Assembly: GCF_003612015.1 (NCBI RefSeq)
Contig: NZ_RARB01000001.1
Span: forward strand, 682,001 to 746,000
Direction of reading: 5' to 3'
Length of the DNA: 64,000 bases
From: Pantoea piersonii
Lineage (GTDB): Bacteria; Pseudomonadota; Gammaproteobacteria; Enterobacterales; Enterobacteriaceae
Shown: in pieces, positions 41,600-50,430 of the stretch
How the letters are laid out: every line of letters begins with the position of its first letter
How positions within the stretch are numbered: position 1 is the first letter of the stretch
Program-made: the position numbers and the translations under genes
The notes under the pieces: generated by a model
Seen by the model: only the letters and a program-made list of their open reading frames with translations
Told to the model about the DNA's origin: nothing
Database searches by the model: none

Positions 41600-42049
41600 G
41601 ACCTTTCTGCTCCTGTATCTGTATCTCACTGCGTGGGCAGCACTATCACTGATGTTGCAACTTTGTGCAACCGTGTTAAGTGTGACCTGCGTAACAGCCT
41701 TTTTAATGATTAATTTGTTAATGCTTTAAAAGGCGGCACGGAACTTGCTGCAAGAATCTCGCCAGAATTGTGCGGCGCTAACCTACTGCATTACCAGGGG
41801 TTTACGTTGGTGCAACTTCTGAACTGTGAGCGAGTGCAACCTGTTGACAAAATTTAGCCAGTAACAGGTGAAATCGCTGTAACGCCTGTGTTAAATCCAT
41901 TGTGCGCGTCGCGCCTTTCCGGCAGGATACCGCGCCTCAGGAAACGTCAGGCGCCTGAATCTGGACAAAACCTGTAGCCTCGCCCCGTTCCGACGAGGCC
42001 ACAGCGTGCGGTTTCTCACGGGAAATCAACTATAAAAGTGGAGAGACGA
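41600..42049. promoter_or_regulatory. putA-putP control region with four PutA operators
   Basis: The 450-base divergent region contains four copies of the PutA recognition hexamer GTTGCA: at 41654-41659 (plus), and as TGCAAC at 41666-41671, 41811-41816 and 41835-41840. The first two form a close inverted pair near putA, the last two lie nearer putP. This fits PutA autoregulation of both genes. I did not assign promoters. Confidence 0.75.
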
Positions 42050-43534
42050 ATGAGTGTAAGCACACCGATGCTGGTGACTTTTGTGATCTATATCCTTGGA
42101 ATGGTGCTGATAGGATTGGCGGCCTACCGTTCCACTAAAAACTTTGACGATTATATTCTGGGCGGCCGCAGTCTGGGCAGCTTCGTCACTGCGCTCTCGG
42201 CAGGGGCGTCGGATATGAGCGGCTGGCTGCTGATGGGCCTGCCGGGCGCGATATTCCTCTCCGGCATTTCGGAAAGCTGGATCGCCATCGGCCTGACCAT
42301 CGGCGCCTGGCTTAACTGGAAAATTGTGGCGGGCCGTCTGCGCGTGCAGACCGAGCATCATGACAACGCCCTGACGCTGCCCGATTTCTTTACCAGCCGC
42401 TTTGAAGACAACAGCAAAATCCTGCGCGTCATCTCGGCGCTGGTGATCCTGATTTTCTTCACTATCTACTGCGCATCAGGCGTGGTAGCGGGCGCGCGCC
42501 TGTTTGAAAGCACCTTCGGCATGAGCTATGAAACCGCGCTGTGGGCCGGTGCGGCGGCAACCATTCTCTATACGCTGATTGGCGGCTTCCTCGCGGTAAG
42601 CTGGACCGATACCGTACAGGCGAGCCTGATGATTTTTGCCCTGATCCTGACGCCAGTTATCGTGATTGTCGCCGTGGGCGGACTGGACAGTTCGCTGGCG
42701 GTGATAGAAGCGAAAAGCATTGAAAACCTCAATATGCTGAAAGGGCTGAACTTCGTTGCAGTGATTTCGCTGCTGGGCTGGGGACTCGGCTATTTCGGGC
42801 AGCCGCATATTCTGGCGCGCTTTATGGCGGCCGATTCGCACCGCTCCATCCGCACGGCGCGCCGCATCGGCATGGCGTGGATGGTGCTCTGCCTGGCAGG
42901 CGCGGTCGCGGTCGGCTTCTTCGGCATCGCCTACTTCCAGAATCACCCGGAGCAGGCGGCAAACGTCAGCGGCAACGGCGAGCGCGTATTTATCGAACTG
43001 GCGCGCATTCTGTTCAACCCGTGGATCGCCGGTATCCTGCTTTCAGCAATCCTTGCGGCGGTTATGTCGACGCTGAGCTGTCAGCTGCTGGTCTGCTCCA
43101 GCGCCCTGACTGAAGATCTCTACAAAGGCTTCCTGCGCAAAAATGCCAGCCAGAAAGAGCTGGTATGGTTTGGCCGCGCGATGGTGCTGCTGGTGGCGCT
43201 AATCGCCATTGCGCTCGCCTCTAACCCTGATAACCGCGTGCTGGGGCTGGTGAGCTACGCCTGGGCCGGTTTCGGCGCAGCCTTTGGTCCGGTAGTGCTG
43301 TTCGGCGTCTGCTGGAAACGTATGACGCGCAACGGCGCGCTGGCGGGCATGATCATCGGCGCGGCGACGGTGCTGATCTGGAAACAGTATGGCTGGCTGG
43401 GTCTCTACGAGATCATTCCGGGCTTTGCTTTCTCCAGCATTGCGATTGTGGTCTTCAGCCTGCTGGGCCGCGCGCCTTCTGCCGCCGCGCAGCAGCGCTT
43501 CGCAGCAGCAGAGGCGGAGTACCTCGCTAAGTAA
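42050..43534 (+). CDS. putP: PutP, sodium/proline symporter
   Basis: PutP imports proline with Na+ across the inner membrane. The 494-residue protein of the solute:sodium symporter family shows the N-terminal YILGGRSLGSFVTALSAGASDMSGW region (Na+ site, quoted in part: SAGASDMSGWLLMGLPG) and LGWGLGYFGQPHILARFM. The frame opens at 42038; the ATG at 42050 after GGAGAGACGA is the same start context as in E. coli. It supplies the substrate of PutA. Confidence 0.97.
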   Translation: MSVSTPMLVTFVIYILGMVLIGLAAYRSTKNFDDYILGGRSLGSFVTALSAGASDMSGWLLMGLPGAIFLSGISESWIAIGLTIGAWLNWKIVAGRLRVQTEHHDNALTLPDFFTSRFEDNSKILRVISALVILIFFTIYCASGVVAGARLFESTFGMSYETALWAGAAATILYTLIGGFLAVSWTDTVQASLMIFALILTPVIVIVAVGGLDSSLAVIEAKSIENLNMLKGLNFVAVISLLGWGLGYFGQPHILARFMAADSHRSIRTARRIGMAWMVLCLAGAVAVGFFGIAYFQNHPEQAANVSGNGERVFIELARILFNPWIAGILLSAILAAVMSTLSCQLLVCSSALTEDLYKGFLRKNASQKELVWFGRAMVLLVALIAIALASNPDNRVLGLVSYAWAGFGAAFGPVVLFGVCWKRMTRNGALAGMIIGAATVLIWKQYGWLGLYEIIPGFAFSSIAIVVFSLLGRAPSAAAQQRFAAAEAEYLAK

Positions 43535-43547
43535 CGCGTTCCCCTAT

Positions 43548-43584
43548 AAAGCCCGCTCTCTTTTAAGGGAGCGGGCTTTTTTTT
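43548..43584 (+). terminator. Terminator after putP
   Basis: AAAGCCCGCTC pairs with GAGCGGGCTTT (about 43548-43558 with 43569-43579), followed by a run of T. It is a strong intrinsic terminator isolating putP from the iron operon. Confidence 0.92.
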
Positions 43585-43634
43585 GCCTGCGGTCAGCGAA
43601 ATAATTTCGGTCCATTACTTGTTTTTTTTCTTGC

Positions 43635-43653
43635 GATAATGATAATCGGTATC
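43635..43653 (+). promoter_or_regulatory. Fur box upstream of efeU
   Basis: GATAATGATAATCGGTATC matches the 19-base Fur consensus at 17 positions. It lies 61 bases before the efeU start, so efeUOB should be repressed by Fur-Fe(II) when iron is plentiful. Confidence 0.9.
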
Positions 43654-43713
43654 GTTCGCATTTTACCCAACTTTACCTGCGGTTGACGCTATATAACATT
43701 CAAGAGGTCGGCG

Positions 43714-44547
43714 ATGTTTGTTCCTTTTCTTATCATGCTGCGTGAAGGCCTGGAAGCGGCGCTGATCGTCAGCCTGATCGCCAGCTATCTGAAGCGTACT
43801 GGCCGCACCCGCTGGTTCCCGGCGCTGTGGGCTGGGGTATCTATTGCCGCGGCGCTCTGCCTGGCGCTTGGCATTATCATCAACGCGACCACCGGCGAGT
43901 TCCCACAGAAACAGCAGGAGCTGTTCGAGGGTATTGTGGCCGTGGTCGCCGTAGCGATCCTGACCTCAATGGTGTTCTGGATGCGCAAGGTGGCGCGCAA
44001 TATGCGCGTACAGCTTGAACAGGCGGTCGACCAGGCGCTGAACCAGAGCGGTCGCGGCGGGCTGGCGCTGGTGCTGATGGTGTTTCTCGCCGTTGCGCGC
44101 GAAGGACTGGAGTCGGTGTTCTTCCTGCTGGCGGCCTTTACGCAGGATGTCGGCTATGCGCCGCCTGCGGGCGCGGTGCTGGGGCTGGCGACGGCGGTGG
44201 TGCTGGGAATGCTGCTCTACTGGGGCGGCGTTCGCCTGAATATGGCGCACTTCTTCCGCTGGAGCAGTCTGTTTATTCTGTTTGTCGCTGCCGGACTGGC
44301 GGCGGGCGCTATCCGCGCATTTCATGAGGCAGGCCTCTGGAATCACTTTCAGTCTGTCGCCTTCGATCTGAGCAACGTGCTCTCCACGCATTCGCTGGCG
44401 GGCACGCTGCTTGAGGGCGTACTGGGCTATCAGGAGACGCCCAGCATCAGCGAAGTGGCCGTCTATTTTCTTTATCTTATTCCGGCGCTGCTGCTGTTTT
44501 TACTGCCGGCGCGTCCGGCGCGCCAACTTTCTACTAAACAGGGATAA
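43714..44547 (+). CDS. efeU: EfeU, ferrous iron permease
   Basis: EfeU is the inner-membrane channel of the EfeUOB ferrous iron uptake system, related to yeast Ftr1. The 277-residue protein has seven hydrophobic segments and two REGLE motifs ([11 protein letters not shown] at the N-terminus and [10 protein letters not shown] in the middle) that bind iron. E. coli K-12 has a frameshift in this gene, but here the frame is intact, so the system should work. It is followed by efeO after four bases. Confidence 0.95.
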   Translation: MFVPFLIMLREGLEAALIVSLIASYLKRTGRTRWFPALWAGVSIAAALCLALGIIINATTGEFPQKQQELFEGIVAVVAVAILTSMVFWMRKVARNMRVQLEQAVDQALNQSGRGGLALVLMVFLAVAREGLESVFFLLAAFTQDVGYAPPAGAVLGLATAVVLGMLLYWGGVRLNMAHFFRWSSLFILFVAAGLAAGAIRAFHEAGLWNHFQSVAFDLSNVLSTHSLAGTLLEGVLGYQETPSISEVAVYFLYLIPALLLFLLPARPARQLSTKQG

Positions 44548-44551
44548 CTTT

Positions 44552-45673
44552 ATGATGATTCGCTTTCGCCGCAAAACTCTGCTGGCTTCTCTGCTGGCGT
44601 TGTCGGGAACCGCTGCGGCTGCCGATATTCCGCAAGTTACCGTCAGCGTGACGGATACCCAGTGCGAACCGATGCAGCTAACGGTCAAGGCAGGTAAAAC
44701 CCAGTTTCTGATTAAGAACAACAGCCAGAAAGCGCTGGAGTGGGAGATTCTGAAAGGCGTTCTGGTGGTGGAAGAGCGTGAGAATATCGCGCCGGGCTTC
44801 AGCCAGAAACTGACCGCTAATCTGGAAGCGGGCGAATATGAGATGACCTGCGGCCTGCTGAGCAACCCGAAGGGCAAGCTTATCGTGCAGGGCGACGCCT
44901 CGCCCGCCGCGAAAAGCGGCAAGCCCGATGTGCTGGCGCTGGCGGGCCCTATTACCGCATATAAAGCTTACGTGACGCAGGAAGTGGCGCAGCTGGTGAC
45001 AAGCACCGAAGCCTTCACGCAGGCGGTAAAAGCGGGCGATATCGAAAAGGCTAAAGCGCTCTATGCGCCGACGCGCCAGCACTACGAGCGTATCGAACCC
45101 ATCGCCGAGCTTTTCTCCGATCTCGACAGCAGCATCGACGCGCGCGAAGACGATTATGAGAAGAAAGCGGAAGATCCAAAATTCACCGGCTTCCACCGTC
45201 TGGAGAAAGCGCTGTTCAGCGATAACAGCACCAAAGGTATGGAGGGCTACGCGACGCAGCTTAACCGCGACGTGAAGGATCTGCAGACCCGCATCAGCGC
45301 GCTGGCCTTCCCGCCGGTGAAAGTGGTCGGCGGCGCAGCAGGCCTGATTGAAGAGGTGGCCTCCAGTAAGATTTCCGGTGAAGAAGATCGCTACAGCCGC
45401 ACTGACCTGTGGGATTTCCAGGCGAACGTCGACGGGGCGCAAAAAATCGTTGATCTGCTGCGTCCTCAACTACAGCAGGCGAACCCGGAGCTGCTGGCGA
45501 AGGTCGACGGCAACTTTAAAAAAGTGGACGCTATTTTGCGTAAGTACCGCACAGGAGAGGGCTTTACCTCCTACGAGAAGCTCACCAGCGCGGATCGCAA
45601 TGCGCTTAAAGGGCCGATTACCGCGCTGGCGGAAGATCTCTCTTTACTGCGCGGTACCTTAGGGCTGGATTAG
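44552..45673 (+). CDS. efeO: EfeO, periplasmic iron-uptake component
   Basis: EfeO is a periplasmic protein with an N-terminal cupredoxin-like domain (about residues 25-120; Cys in DTQCEPM, with MTCGLLSNP) and a C-terminal M75 imelysin-like domain with [10 protein letters not shown] (HxxE iron motif). The 373-residue protein has a signal peptide ([15 protein letters not shown]). The ATG at 44552 is chosen over an overlapping frame start at 44411 inside efeU. It is one base from efeB. Confidence 0.95.
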   Translation: MMIRFRRKTLLASLLALSGTAAAADIPQVTVSVTDTQCEPMQLTVKAGKTQFLIKNNSQKALEWEILKGVLVVEERENIAPGFSQKLTANLEAGEYEMTCGLLSNPKGKLIVQGDASPAAKSGKPDVLALAGPITAYKAYVTQEVAQLVTSTEAFTQAVKAGDIEKAKALYAPTRQHYERIEPIAELFSDLDSSIDAREDDYEKKAEDPKFTGFHRLEKALFSDNSTKGMEGYATQLNRDVKDLQTRISALAFPPVKVVGGAAGLIEEVASSKISGEEDRYSRTDLWDFQANVDGAQKIVDLLRPQLQQANPELLAKVDGNFKKVDAILRKYRTGEGFTSYEKLTSADRNALKGPITALAEDLSLLRGTLGLD

Positions 45674-45674
45674 T

Positions 45675-46949
45675 ATGAGTCGTAAACAGGATGAGGCGCA
45701 GCCCGCACGGCGGCGCCTGTTAAAAGGTCTGGGTCTGTTCGGCGGCGTGGCCGCCCTGGGCGGCGGTTGTCCATTTCATGCCGCAGCCGACAGTTTCTCT
45801 CCCGGAACGGTTGCGCCCGATGCGCGACAGCAGGTACAACCTTTCTACGGGCAGCATCAGGCGGGCATCACCACGCCGCAGCAGGCCTCGATGATGCTGG
45901 TCGCCTTCGACGTGCTGGCCAGCGACAAAGATGAACTGGTACGGCTGTTTAAGCTGCTGACCGCGCGCATCGCCTTTTTGACCACAGGCGGTGCGGCGCC
46001 GGCGGTTCCCAATCCAAAACTGCCGCCGATGGATTCCGGTATTCTGGGCGCGGAGATCGCGCCGGATAACCTGACCATTACGGTTTCGGTGGGCGTGTCG
46101 CTGTTTGACGAACGTTTTGGCCTGCAGGCGCTGAAGCCGAAAAAGCTGCAAACCATGACGCGCTTTCCCAACGATTCGCTTGATGCCGCCCAGTGCCATG
46201 GCGATCTGCTGCTGCAGATCTGCGCCAATACCCAGGACACGGTAATCCACGCGCTGCGCGATATCGTTAAATATACTCCCGATCTGCTGGGAGTACGCTG
46301 GCGACGCGAAGGCTTTATCGCCGACCACGCTGCGCGCAGCCAGGGCAAAGAGACGCCGATTAACCTGCTGGGCTTCAAGGATGGTACGGCGAATCCCGAC
46401 ACTCAGGATAAGCCGCTGATGGATCAGCTGCTGTGGGTGACGGCCGATCAGGATGAGCCGGCGTGGACGCGCCACGGCTGCTATCAGGCGGCGCGCATTA
46501 TTCGTTTTCACGTGGAGATGTGGGACCGCACGCCGCTCGGCGAGCAACAGACCATTTTTGGCCGCGACAAGCTGAGTGGCGCGCCGCTGGGCATGCAGCA
46601 TGAGCATGACGTACCCGATTATAGCCGGGATCCGGATGGCGAAATCATCGCTCTTGACGCGCATATCCGCCTTGCTAATCCACGCACGCGCGAGACGGAA
46701 AGCAGCCTGATGCTGCGCCGCGGCTACAGCTATTCGGCGGGTACCACCGCATCGGGGCAGCTCGATATGGGCCTGCTGTTCGTCTGTTATCAGCACGATC
46801 TGGAAAAAGGCTTTATCACGGTACAGAAACGGCTCAACGGCGAAGCGCTGGAAGAGTATGTTCGTCCCATCGGCGGCGGCTACTTCTTTGTTTTGCCTGG
46901 CGTTCCTGACGAAAAGCACTATCTGGCGCAGCCGCTGCTGGAAGCCTGA
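45675..46949 (+). CDS. efeB: EfeB, Tat-exported heme peroxidase (DyP type)
   Basis: EfeB is a dye-decolorising-type heme peroxidase of the periplasm, linked to iron oxidation in EfeUOB. The 424-residue protein has a twin-arginine signal ([19 protein letters not shown]) and the DyP marks GFKDGTANP and the proximal-heme region [11 protein letters not shown]. It ends with [12 protein letters not shown]. It is the last gene of the Fur-controlled operon, followed by a terminator. Confidence 0.95.
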   Translation: MSRKQDEAQPARRRLLKGLGLFGGVAALGGGCPFHAAADSFSPGTVAPDARQQVQPFYGQHQAGITTPQQASMMLVAFDVLASDKDELVRLFKLLTARIAFLTTGGAAPAVPNPKLPPMDSGILGAEIAPDNLTITVSVGVSLFDERFGLQALKPKKLQTMTRFPNDSLDAAQCHGDLLLQICANTQDTVIHALRDIVKYTPDLLGVRWRREGFIADHAARSQGKETPINLLGFKDGTANPDTQDKPLMDQLLWVTADQDEPAWTRHGCYQAARIIRFHVEMWDRTPLGEQQTIFGRDKLSGAPLGMQHEHDVPDYSRDPDGEIIALDAHIRLANPRTRETESSLMLRRGYSYSAGTTASGQLDMGLLFVCYQHDLEKGFITVQKRLNGEALEEYVRPIGGGYFFVLPGVPDEKHYLAQPLLEA

Positions 46950-46956
46950 TCTACCT

Positions 46957-46984
46957 GCGCCGCCGCTACGGCGGCGCGGTTTTT
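46957..46984 (+). terminator. Terminator after efeB
   Basis: GCGCCGCCG/CGGCGGCGC (46957-46965 with 46969-46977), with a three-base loop, is followed by GGTTTTT. It is eight bases after the efeB stop. Confidence 0.82.
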
Positions 46985-47456
46985 CCCCCTCTCAGAAAAA
47001 AAATTATTTCCCGCGTCTTACAGGTAATTCCTTCATTTATCTGCAAAAGAATTTTTCTCCTCGCTGGTCGCCGCCTGCTGTTTTTGATTTCCTGGAGTGC
47101 TCGTAAAATTAATGTTGCCAAGTCTGTTAAAATTAGTGCAAGTTAATGGGTAAGCGGGTTGTATCGCATACTGAGGTCGCGCATGGGAAGGTCCTTTACA
47201 GGACAGACAGTTTCACTTCAGGTTTCACACTCTTCAGCGAGGGCCAGCGCGCCTTCGACAGCACACTCTTCTTTATCAAATTGTAATTTCCACCTCCGAA
47301 TTTACCGGTGTGCGGCTGCGCTTCGGTGCGGCGGCACATCTTTATCAACGGCACGTCATGGCTCTAAAGGAAGCCAATCAAACCTCTAAAGCGTTCAGTT
47401 AATCGTGACGGGCAGCGGCCCAACGCGGGAAATGAAACCAACTGTAAGGTGCGACT
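46985..47456 (+). other. Long leader/intergenic region upstream of phoH
   Basis: No convincing gene is visible in these 472 bases. A short hairpin GTCCT/AGGAC lies at about 47191-47204, and pyrimidine-rich segments follow. CTGTTAAAATTAGTGC near 47127 only faintly resembles a Pho box. The short open frames here lack ribosome sites. It may contain the phoH promoter and a long untranslated leader. Confidence 0.4.
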
Positions 47457-48245
47457 ATGGGAAGACAGAAAGCAGTGATCAAAGCGCGTCGTGAAGCCAG
47501 AAGGGTGCTTCGTAGTGACTCTCGCAGTCATCGTCAGCGTGAAGAAGAATCGGTCACTTCGCTGGTGCAGATGGGTGGGCTGGATGCAATCGGGATGGCG
47601 CGCGATGTGCGCGACCGTTCGCCGATAGCCGCCAGAAATGATGCTCAGGCGCACTATCTCCATGCCATAGAAACGAAGCAGCTGATCTTTGCGACCGGTG
47701 AGGCCGGATGCGGTAAAACCTGGATCAGCGCCGCGAAAGCGGCAGAGTCCCTGATACATAAGGATATCGACAGGATTATCGTCACACGTCCGGTGCTACA
47801 GGCTGATGAGGATCTGGGATTCCTGCCAGGCGATATCTCAGAGAAATTTGCCCCGTATTTCCGGCCGGTCTACGACGTTCTGGTTAAACGTCTTGGCGCT
47901 TCCTTTATGCAGTACTGTCTGCGACCCGAAATCGGCAAGGTGGAAATCGCGCCTTTCGCCTATATGCGCGGGCGCACGTTCGAAAACGCAGTAGTGATCC
48001 TCGATGAGGCGCAAAACGTCACTGCGGCCCAGATGAAGATGTTCCTGACGCGCCTTGGCGAAAACGTCACGGTGATTGTTAACGGCGATATTACCCAGTG
48101 CGACTTGCCCGCTGGGGTGCCTTCCGGTCTTGCGGACGCGCTGGCGCGATTCGAAGAGGACGAGATGGTCGGCATTGTACGCTTCGGCAAAGATGACTGC
48201 GTGCGTTCGGCGCTCTGTCAGCGAACGCTCCATGCGTATGGCTAA
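47457..48245 (+). CDS. phoH: PhoH, ATPase of the phosphate-starvation group
   Basis: PhoH is a cytoplasmic P-loop ATPase, part of the Pho regulon in E. coli and probably RNA-related (helicase-like core). The 262-residue protein shows Walker A ATGEAGCGKTW, Walker B VVILDEAQN and VNGDITQCDLP. The N-terminus MGRQKAVIKARREARR is very basic. TAAGGTGCGACT precedes the ATG. It is followed by a strong terminator. Confidence 0.93.
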   Translation: MGRQKAVIKARREARRVLRSDSRSHRQREEESVTSLVQMGGLDAIGMARDVRDRSPIAARNDAQAHYLHAIETKQLIFATGEAGCGKTWISAAKAAESLIHKDIDRIIVTRPVLQADEDLGFLPGDISEKFAPYFRPVYDVLVKRLGASFMQYCLRPEIGKVEIAPFAYMRGRTFENAVVILDEAQNVTAAQMKMFLTRLGENVTVIVNGDITQCDLPAGVPSGLADALARFEEDEMVGIVRFGKDDCVRSALCQRTLHAYG

Positions 48246-48268
48246 TTGAGTCAGTCTGTGTAGCAAGC

Positions 48269-48296
48269 AAAACCCGGCCTCGGCCGGGTTTTTTTT
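48269..48296 (+). terminator. Terminator after phoH
   Basis: The nine-base stem AACCCGGCC/GGCCGGGTT (48271-48279 with 48282-48290) is followed by six T. It begins 23 bases after the phoH stop. Confidence 0.92.
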
Positions 48297-48664
48297 AAAA
48301 GTTAATGAAGTCTAAACCAGCCCACTGACTTATCAGCAAGAGCAAGCATCACTTTTTTCCTCCCCTTTGCGGCAGTCCTCCACATCAACACATCGATAAA
48401 TTACTGCGTGGCTACATCCGCATCTCAAACTCACTGTATCTTTGCCCGTTATAAACATTGTCTGTGTGTCGTCCGTGCAGTTGAAACACGTGTGCAGCGG
48501 CACAGGCACGAGCTGGTTAGCAGCAGGGTTAAGACTAAAAATCAGGCAGGAAAGGCGGCGGGGGTAATCAGCGGAATTTACTTACTGTGGGAAGCCTTTC
48601 TGTTGAATTCAGCGCATCTCAGGCAGTTGGCGATTTGTGTACATATGTATAAATTTGCTAAAAT
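48297..48664. other. Intergenic region before the glycosyltransferase gene
   Basis: These 368 bases contain no gene I can support. A plus-strand frame (48408-48713) runs through but has no ribosome site, odd composition and no recognisable motif. The AT content rises sharply to the right (from about 48640), where the repeats and the probable promoter of the next gene lie. Confidence 0.4.
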
Positions 48665-48697
48665 CATTACGTTTTCATTACGTTTTCATTACGCTTT
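48665..48697 (+). repeat. Three 11-bp tandem repeats (CATTACGTTTT), regulator-like array
   Basis: CATTACGTTTT (48665-48675) and CATTACGTTTT (48676-48686) are identical, and CATTACGCTTT (48687-48697) differs by one base. Viewed as 7-bp boxes CATTACG separated by 4-bp T-rich spacers, they have the 11-bp period at which OmpR/PhoB-type response regulators bind. The last repeat ends 18 bases before the glycosyltransferase start, so binding there would affect its promoter. The regulator cannot be named from the sequence. Confidence 0.7.
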
Positions 48698-48715
48698 GCA
48701 TGCGAGCTTATAACA

Positions 48716-49600
48716 ATGATTTATGATTGCTTTTTATACTACGATGAAGACCTTCTTCTTGAATTAAGGCTTAATACTCTGCATGCTCACGTTGATAAAT
48801 TTGTCATTGTCGAGTCGCTTTATACGTTCACCGGTAAGAGGCGGGACAAGCTCAATTTTGACATTGAGAAGTTTAGTGTCTTCCGCGATCAAATAATTTA
48901 TGTCGTGAACGACACGCCGCCAAGATTTTATAAAGAAACATTTTATTCAAACAGCTCTCTGGTTAAAGCGGGTGAAACCGATCCCTGGGAAAACGAATCT
49001 ACAGCGCGCAACTCCATTATGAAGGGGCTTGTTGAGGCTAAAGACAACGATGTTATTATCGTTTCTGACGTCGATGAAATACCTCGTCCGGAGGCTTTAA
49101 CTCGATTTAGCCGCAGGCATATCTGCACAACGCTTTATCAAAACTTCTATAACTTCAAATTCAATGTGCAGGTTCTGAATGACGATGGTTCTCCGCGGCT
49201 GTGTAAATTACCCAAAATGGTCACCTTTAAGCGTCTGAAGCATTTTTTCCATGGGCAACCGGAGTTGCTTCGAAATGTTAAGCGTAAAGGCACGCCTGTC
49301 CGGGAAAGCTGGTGGCGCTGGAGGCTCCTCAGGCTGCGAACGCACATCGTTTATGATGCTGGCTGGCACTTTTCCTGGGTAATGAGTGATGACCGCATTA
49401 GCGAGAAAATGGCTACCATTTCTCACACTGAGCATAATTTACCCGAATTTAATAACCCGGATCATATTCGCCGTTGCGTTGAACAAAATATTGATATCTG
49501 GAACCGGCCTCGCAAAATGGCAATCAGGCCTGTTACAAAGGAATTGATGCCAGACTGGTTGGTAGATAATCAAAGTCGTTTTAAAGATTTTATTAAGTAA
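48716..49600 (+). CDS. Family 17 glycosyltransferase
   Basis: The 294-residue protein fits the Glyco_transf_17 family, known from N-acetylglucosaminyltransferase III of eukaryotes and from scattered bacterial surface-polysaccharide genes. Marks are MIYDCFLYYDEDLLLELRL, KFVIVESLYTFTG, the DxD-type VSDVDEIPRPEAL and GWHFSWVMSDD. No signal peptide or membrane segment is seen, so it should be cytoplasmic. It is clearly richer in A/T than its neighbours and stands alone, suggesting transfer. No good ribosome site precedes the ATG. Acceptor and donor are unknown. Confidence 0.82.
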   Translation: MIYDCFLYYDEDLLLELRLNTLHAHVDKFVIVESLYTFTGKRRDKLNFDIEKFSVFRDQIIYVVNDTPPRFYKETFYSNSSLVKAGETDPWENESTARNSIMKGLVEAKDNDVIIVSDVDEIPRPEALTRFSRRHICTTLYQNFYNFKFNVQVLNDDGSPRLCKLPKMVTFKRLKHFFHGQPELLRNVKRKGTPVRESWWRWRLLRLRTHIVYDAGWHFSWVMSDDRISEKMATISHTEHNLPEFNNPDHIRRCVEQNIDIWNRPRKMAIRPVTKELMPDWLVDNQSRFKDFIK

Positions 49601-49604
49601 CTCA

Positions 49605-49628
49605 GAAGAGCTGCAGCCAGAGCTCTTC
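49605..49628 (+). terminator. Hairpin after the glycosyltransferase gene
   Basis: GAAGAGCT/AGCTCTTC (49605-49612 with 49621-49628) lies four bases after the stop. No T run follows (CGTATTATT), so it is a weak terminator or mRNA-end structure. Confidence 0.45.
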
Positions 49629-50055
49629 CGTATTATTCTGTAAATATTTAAGCCGCGACGGCATCTCATTACAGAGCTTATAATGACGCTTTCAACGCCC
49701 CGCAATTTTTCGCTGATTTTGTATAAAAAAGTAGAAATACAAAGCTGGCAACTTTACCTGGAAGCAGGCCGCCATATTACTTATTGTCCATTAGGCCAGT
49801 TGCTCCAGGGCATCTCTTATCTTCGTCTTTCCAGTTATGAAAAGTGGAGCGCATGCTGCCAGGTGGAATAACTTGTGACTCTTTCACCAGAGATTATGGA
49901 AACTTCAACTGAATCGAAATGCTGGCAGTGATGAGAATCCATCCGCTGCGCTCGTCCTGCGGGTAACATCTCAGGCTCCGCTGTTCATCTCACTGCGCCA
50001 GTTATCGAACCCGCCAGGGGCGGGGCGCTTACCGTCCCCTCACTGAGCGACAGGC
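49629..50055. other. Intergenic region left of the tRNA-Ser gene
   Basis: I see no supportable gene in these 427 bases. A 62-codon frame at 49683-49871 lacks a ribosome site and known motifs. I searched by eye for a repeat of the tRNA 3' end (attachment-site duplication) between the glycosyltransferase gene and the tRNA and found none. Confidence 0.4.
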
Positions 50056-50083
50056 AAAAAAAAGTCTGAACTAAAGTTCAGAC
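50056..50083 (-). terminator. Terminator of the tRNA-Ser gene
   Basis: On the minus strand, GTCTGAAC/GTTCAGAC (50083-50076 with 50071-50064) with loop TTTA is followed by eight T (50063-50056). It ends the transcript 16 bases beyond the tRNA. Confidence 0.92.
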
Positions 50084-50098
50084 TCTTCTTCGAAATGA

Positions 50099-50186
50099 TG
50101 GCGGTGAGAGGGGGATTCGAACCCCCGATACGTTGCCGTATACACACTTTCCAGGCGTGCTCCTTCAGCCACTCGGACACCTCACC
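50099..50186 (-). tRNA. serX: tRNA-Ser (anticodon GGA)
   Basis: The minus-strand sequence starts GGTGAGGTGTCCGAGTGGCT and ends with the T arm GGGGGTTCGAATCCCCC, the acceptor strand CTCTCACC, discriminator G and an encoded CCA. The anticodon loop CTGGAAA gives GGA (reads UCC/UCU). A long variable arm (TATACGGCAACGTAT region) marks a class II serine tRNA. The 88-nt length is normal. In E. coli serX is also near phoH. Confidence 0.97.
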
Positions 50187-50361
50187 ACATTTTGTTTGCC
50201 GACCTTGCTGGGTCAACGGGGCGCTACTATAGGGAGTCGGCTGAAAAGGGTCAAGCACTATTTTTCTCTTTTTTTCTATCCGCTTAAGCTCTGTTCGAAT
50301 CGATTTATCACTGCGCAGCTCGGTCAGATTGTCATCAAAAAGAAATCCCACAGCCACAAAA

Positions 50362-50380
50362 ACGTCACCAAAGCATCACA
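50362..50380 (+). promoter_or_regulatory. Weak Pho-box candidate upstream of phoA
   Basis: ACGTCAC-CAAA-GCATCAC consists of two GTCAC/ATCAC half sites with 11-bp spacing, loosely like the PhoB box (CTGTCAT-N4-CTGTCAT). It is 50 bases before the phoA start. The match is partial and the -10 position does not fit well, so this is tentative. Confidence 0.3.
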
Positions 50381-50430
50381 GACTTAACGACTGAAACTTC
50401 TGGTAAATTTTGCTAATAAGGGAACACAAG

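Noticed and set aside
45720-46919. 399-residue minus-strand frame opposite efeB
   Set aside because: It is antisense to a complete Tat-exported DyP peroxidase gene and lacks motifs.
47120-47145. Pho box before phoH
   Set aside because: CTGTTAAAATTAGTGC has only a few matching positions and lies over 300 bases from the gene, so it was not listed as a site.
48408-48713. 101-residue plus-strand frame before the glycosyltransferase gene
   Set aside because: No ribosome site, no motif, and it runs through the tandem repeats and probable promoter.
49683-49871. 62-residue frame after the glycosyltransferase gene
   Set aside because: No ribosome site and no recognisable homology; probably chance in an AT-rich spacer.
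49629-50098. Possible attachment-site duplication of the tRNA-Ser 3' end
   Set aside because: No copy of the T-arm or acceptor sequence of the tRNA was found between it and the glycosyltransferase gene, and no integrase is present.
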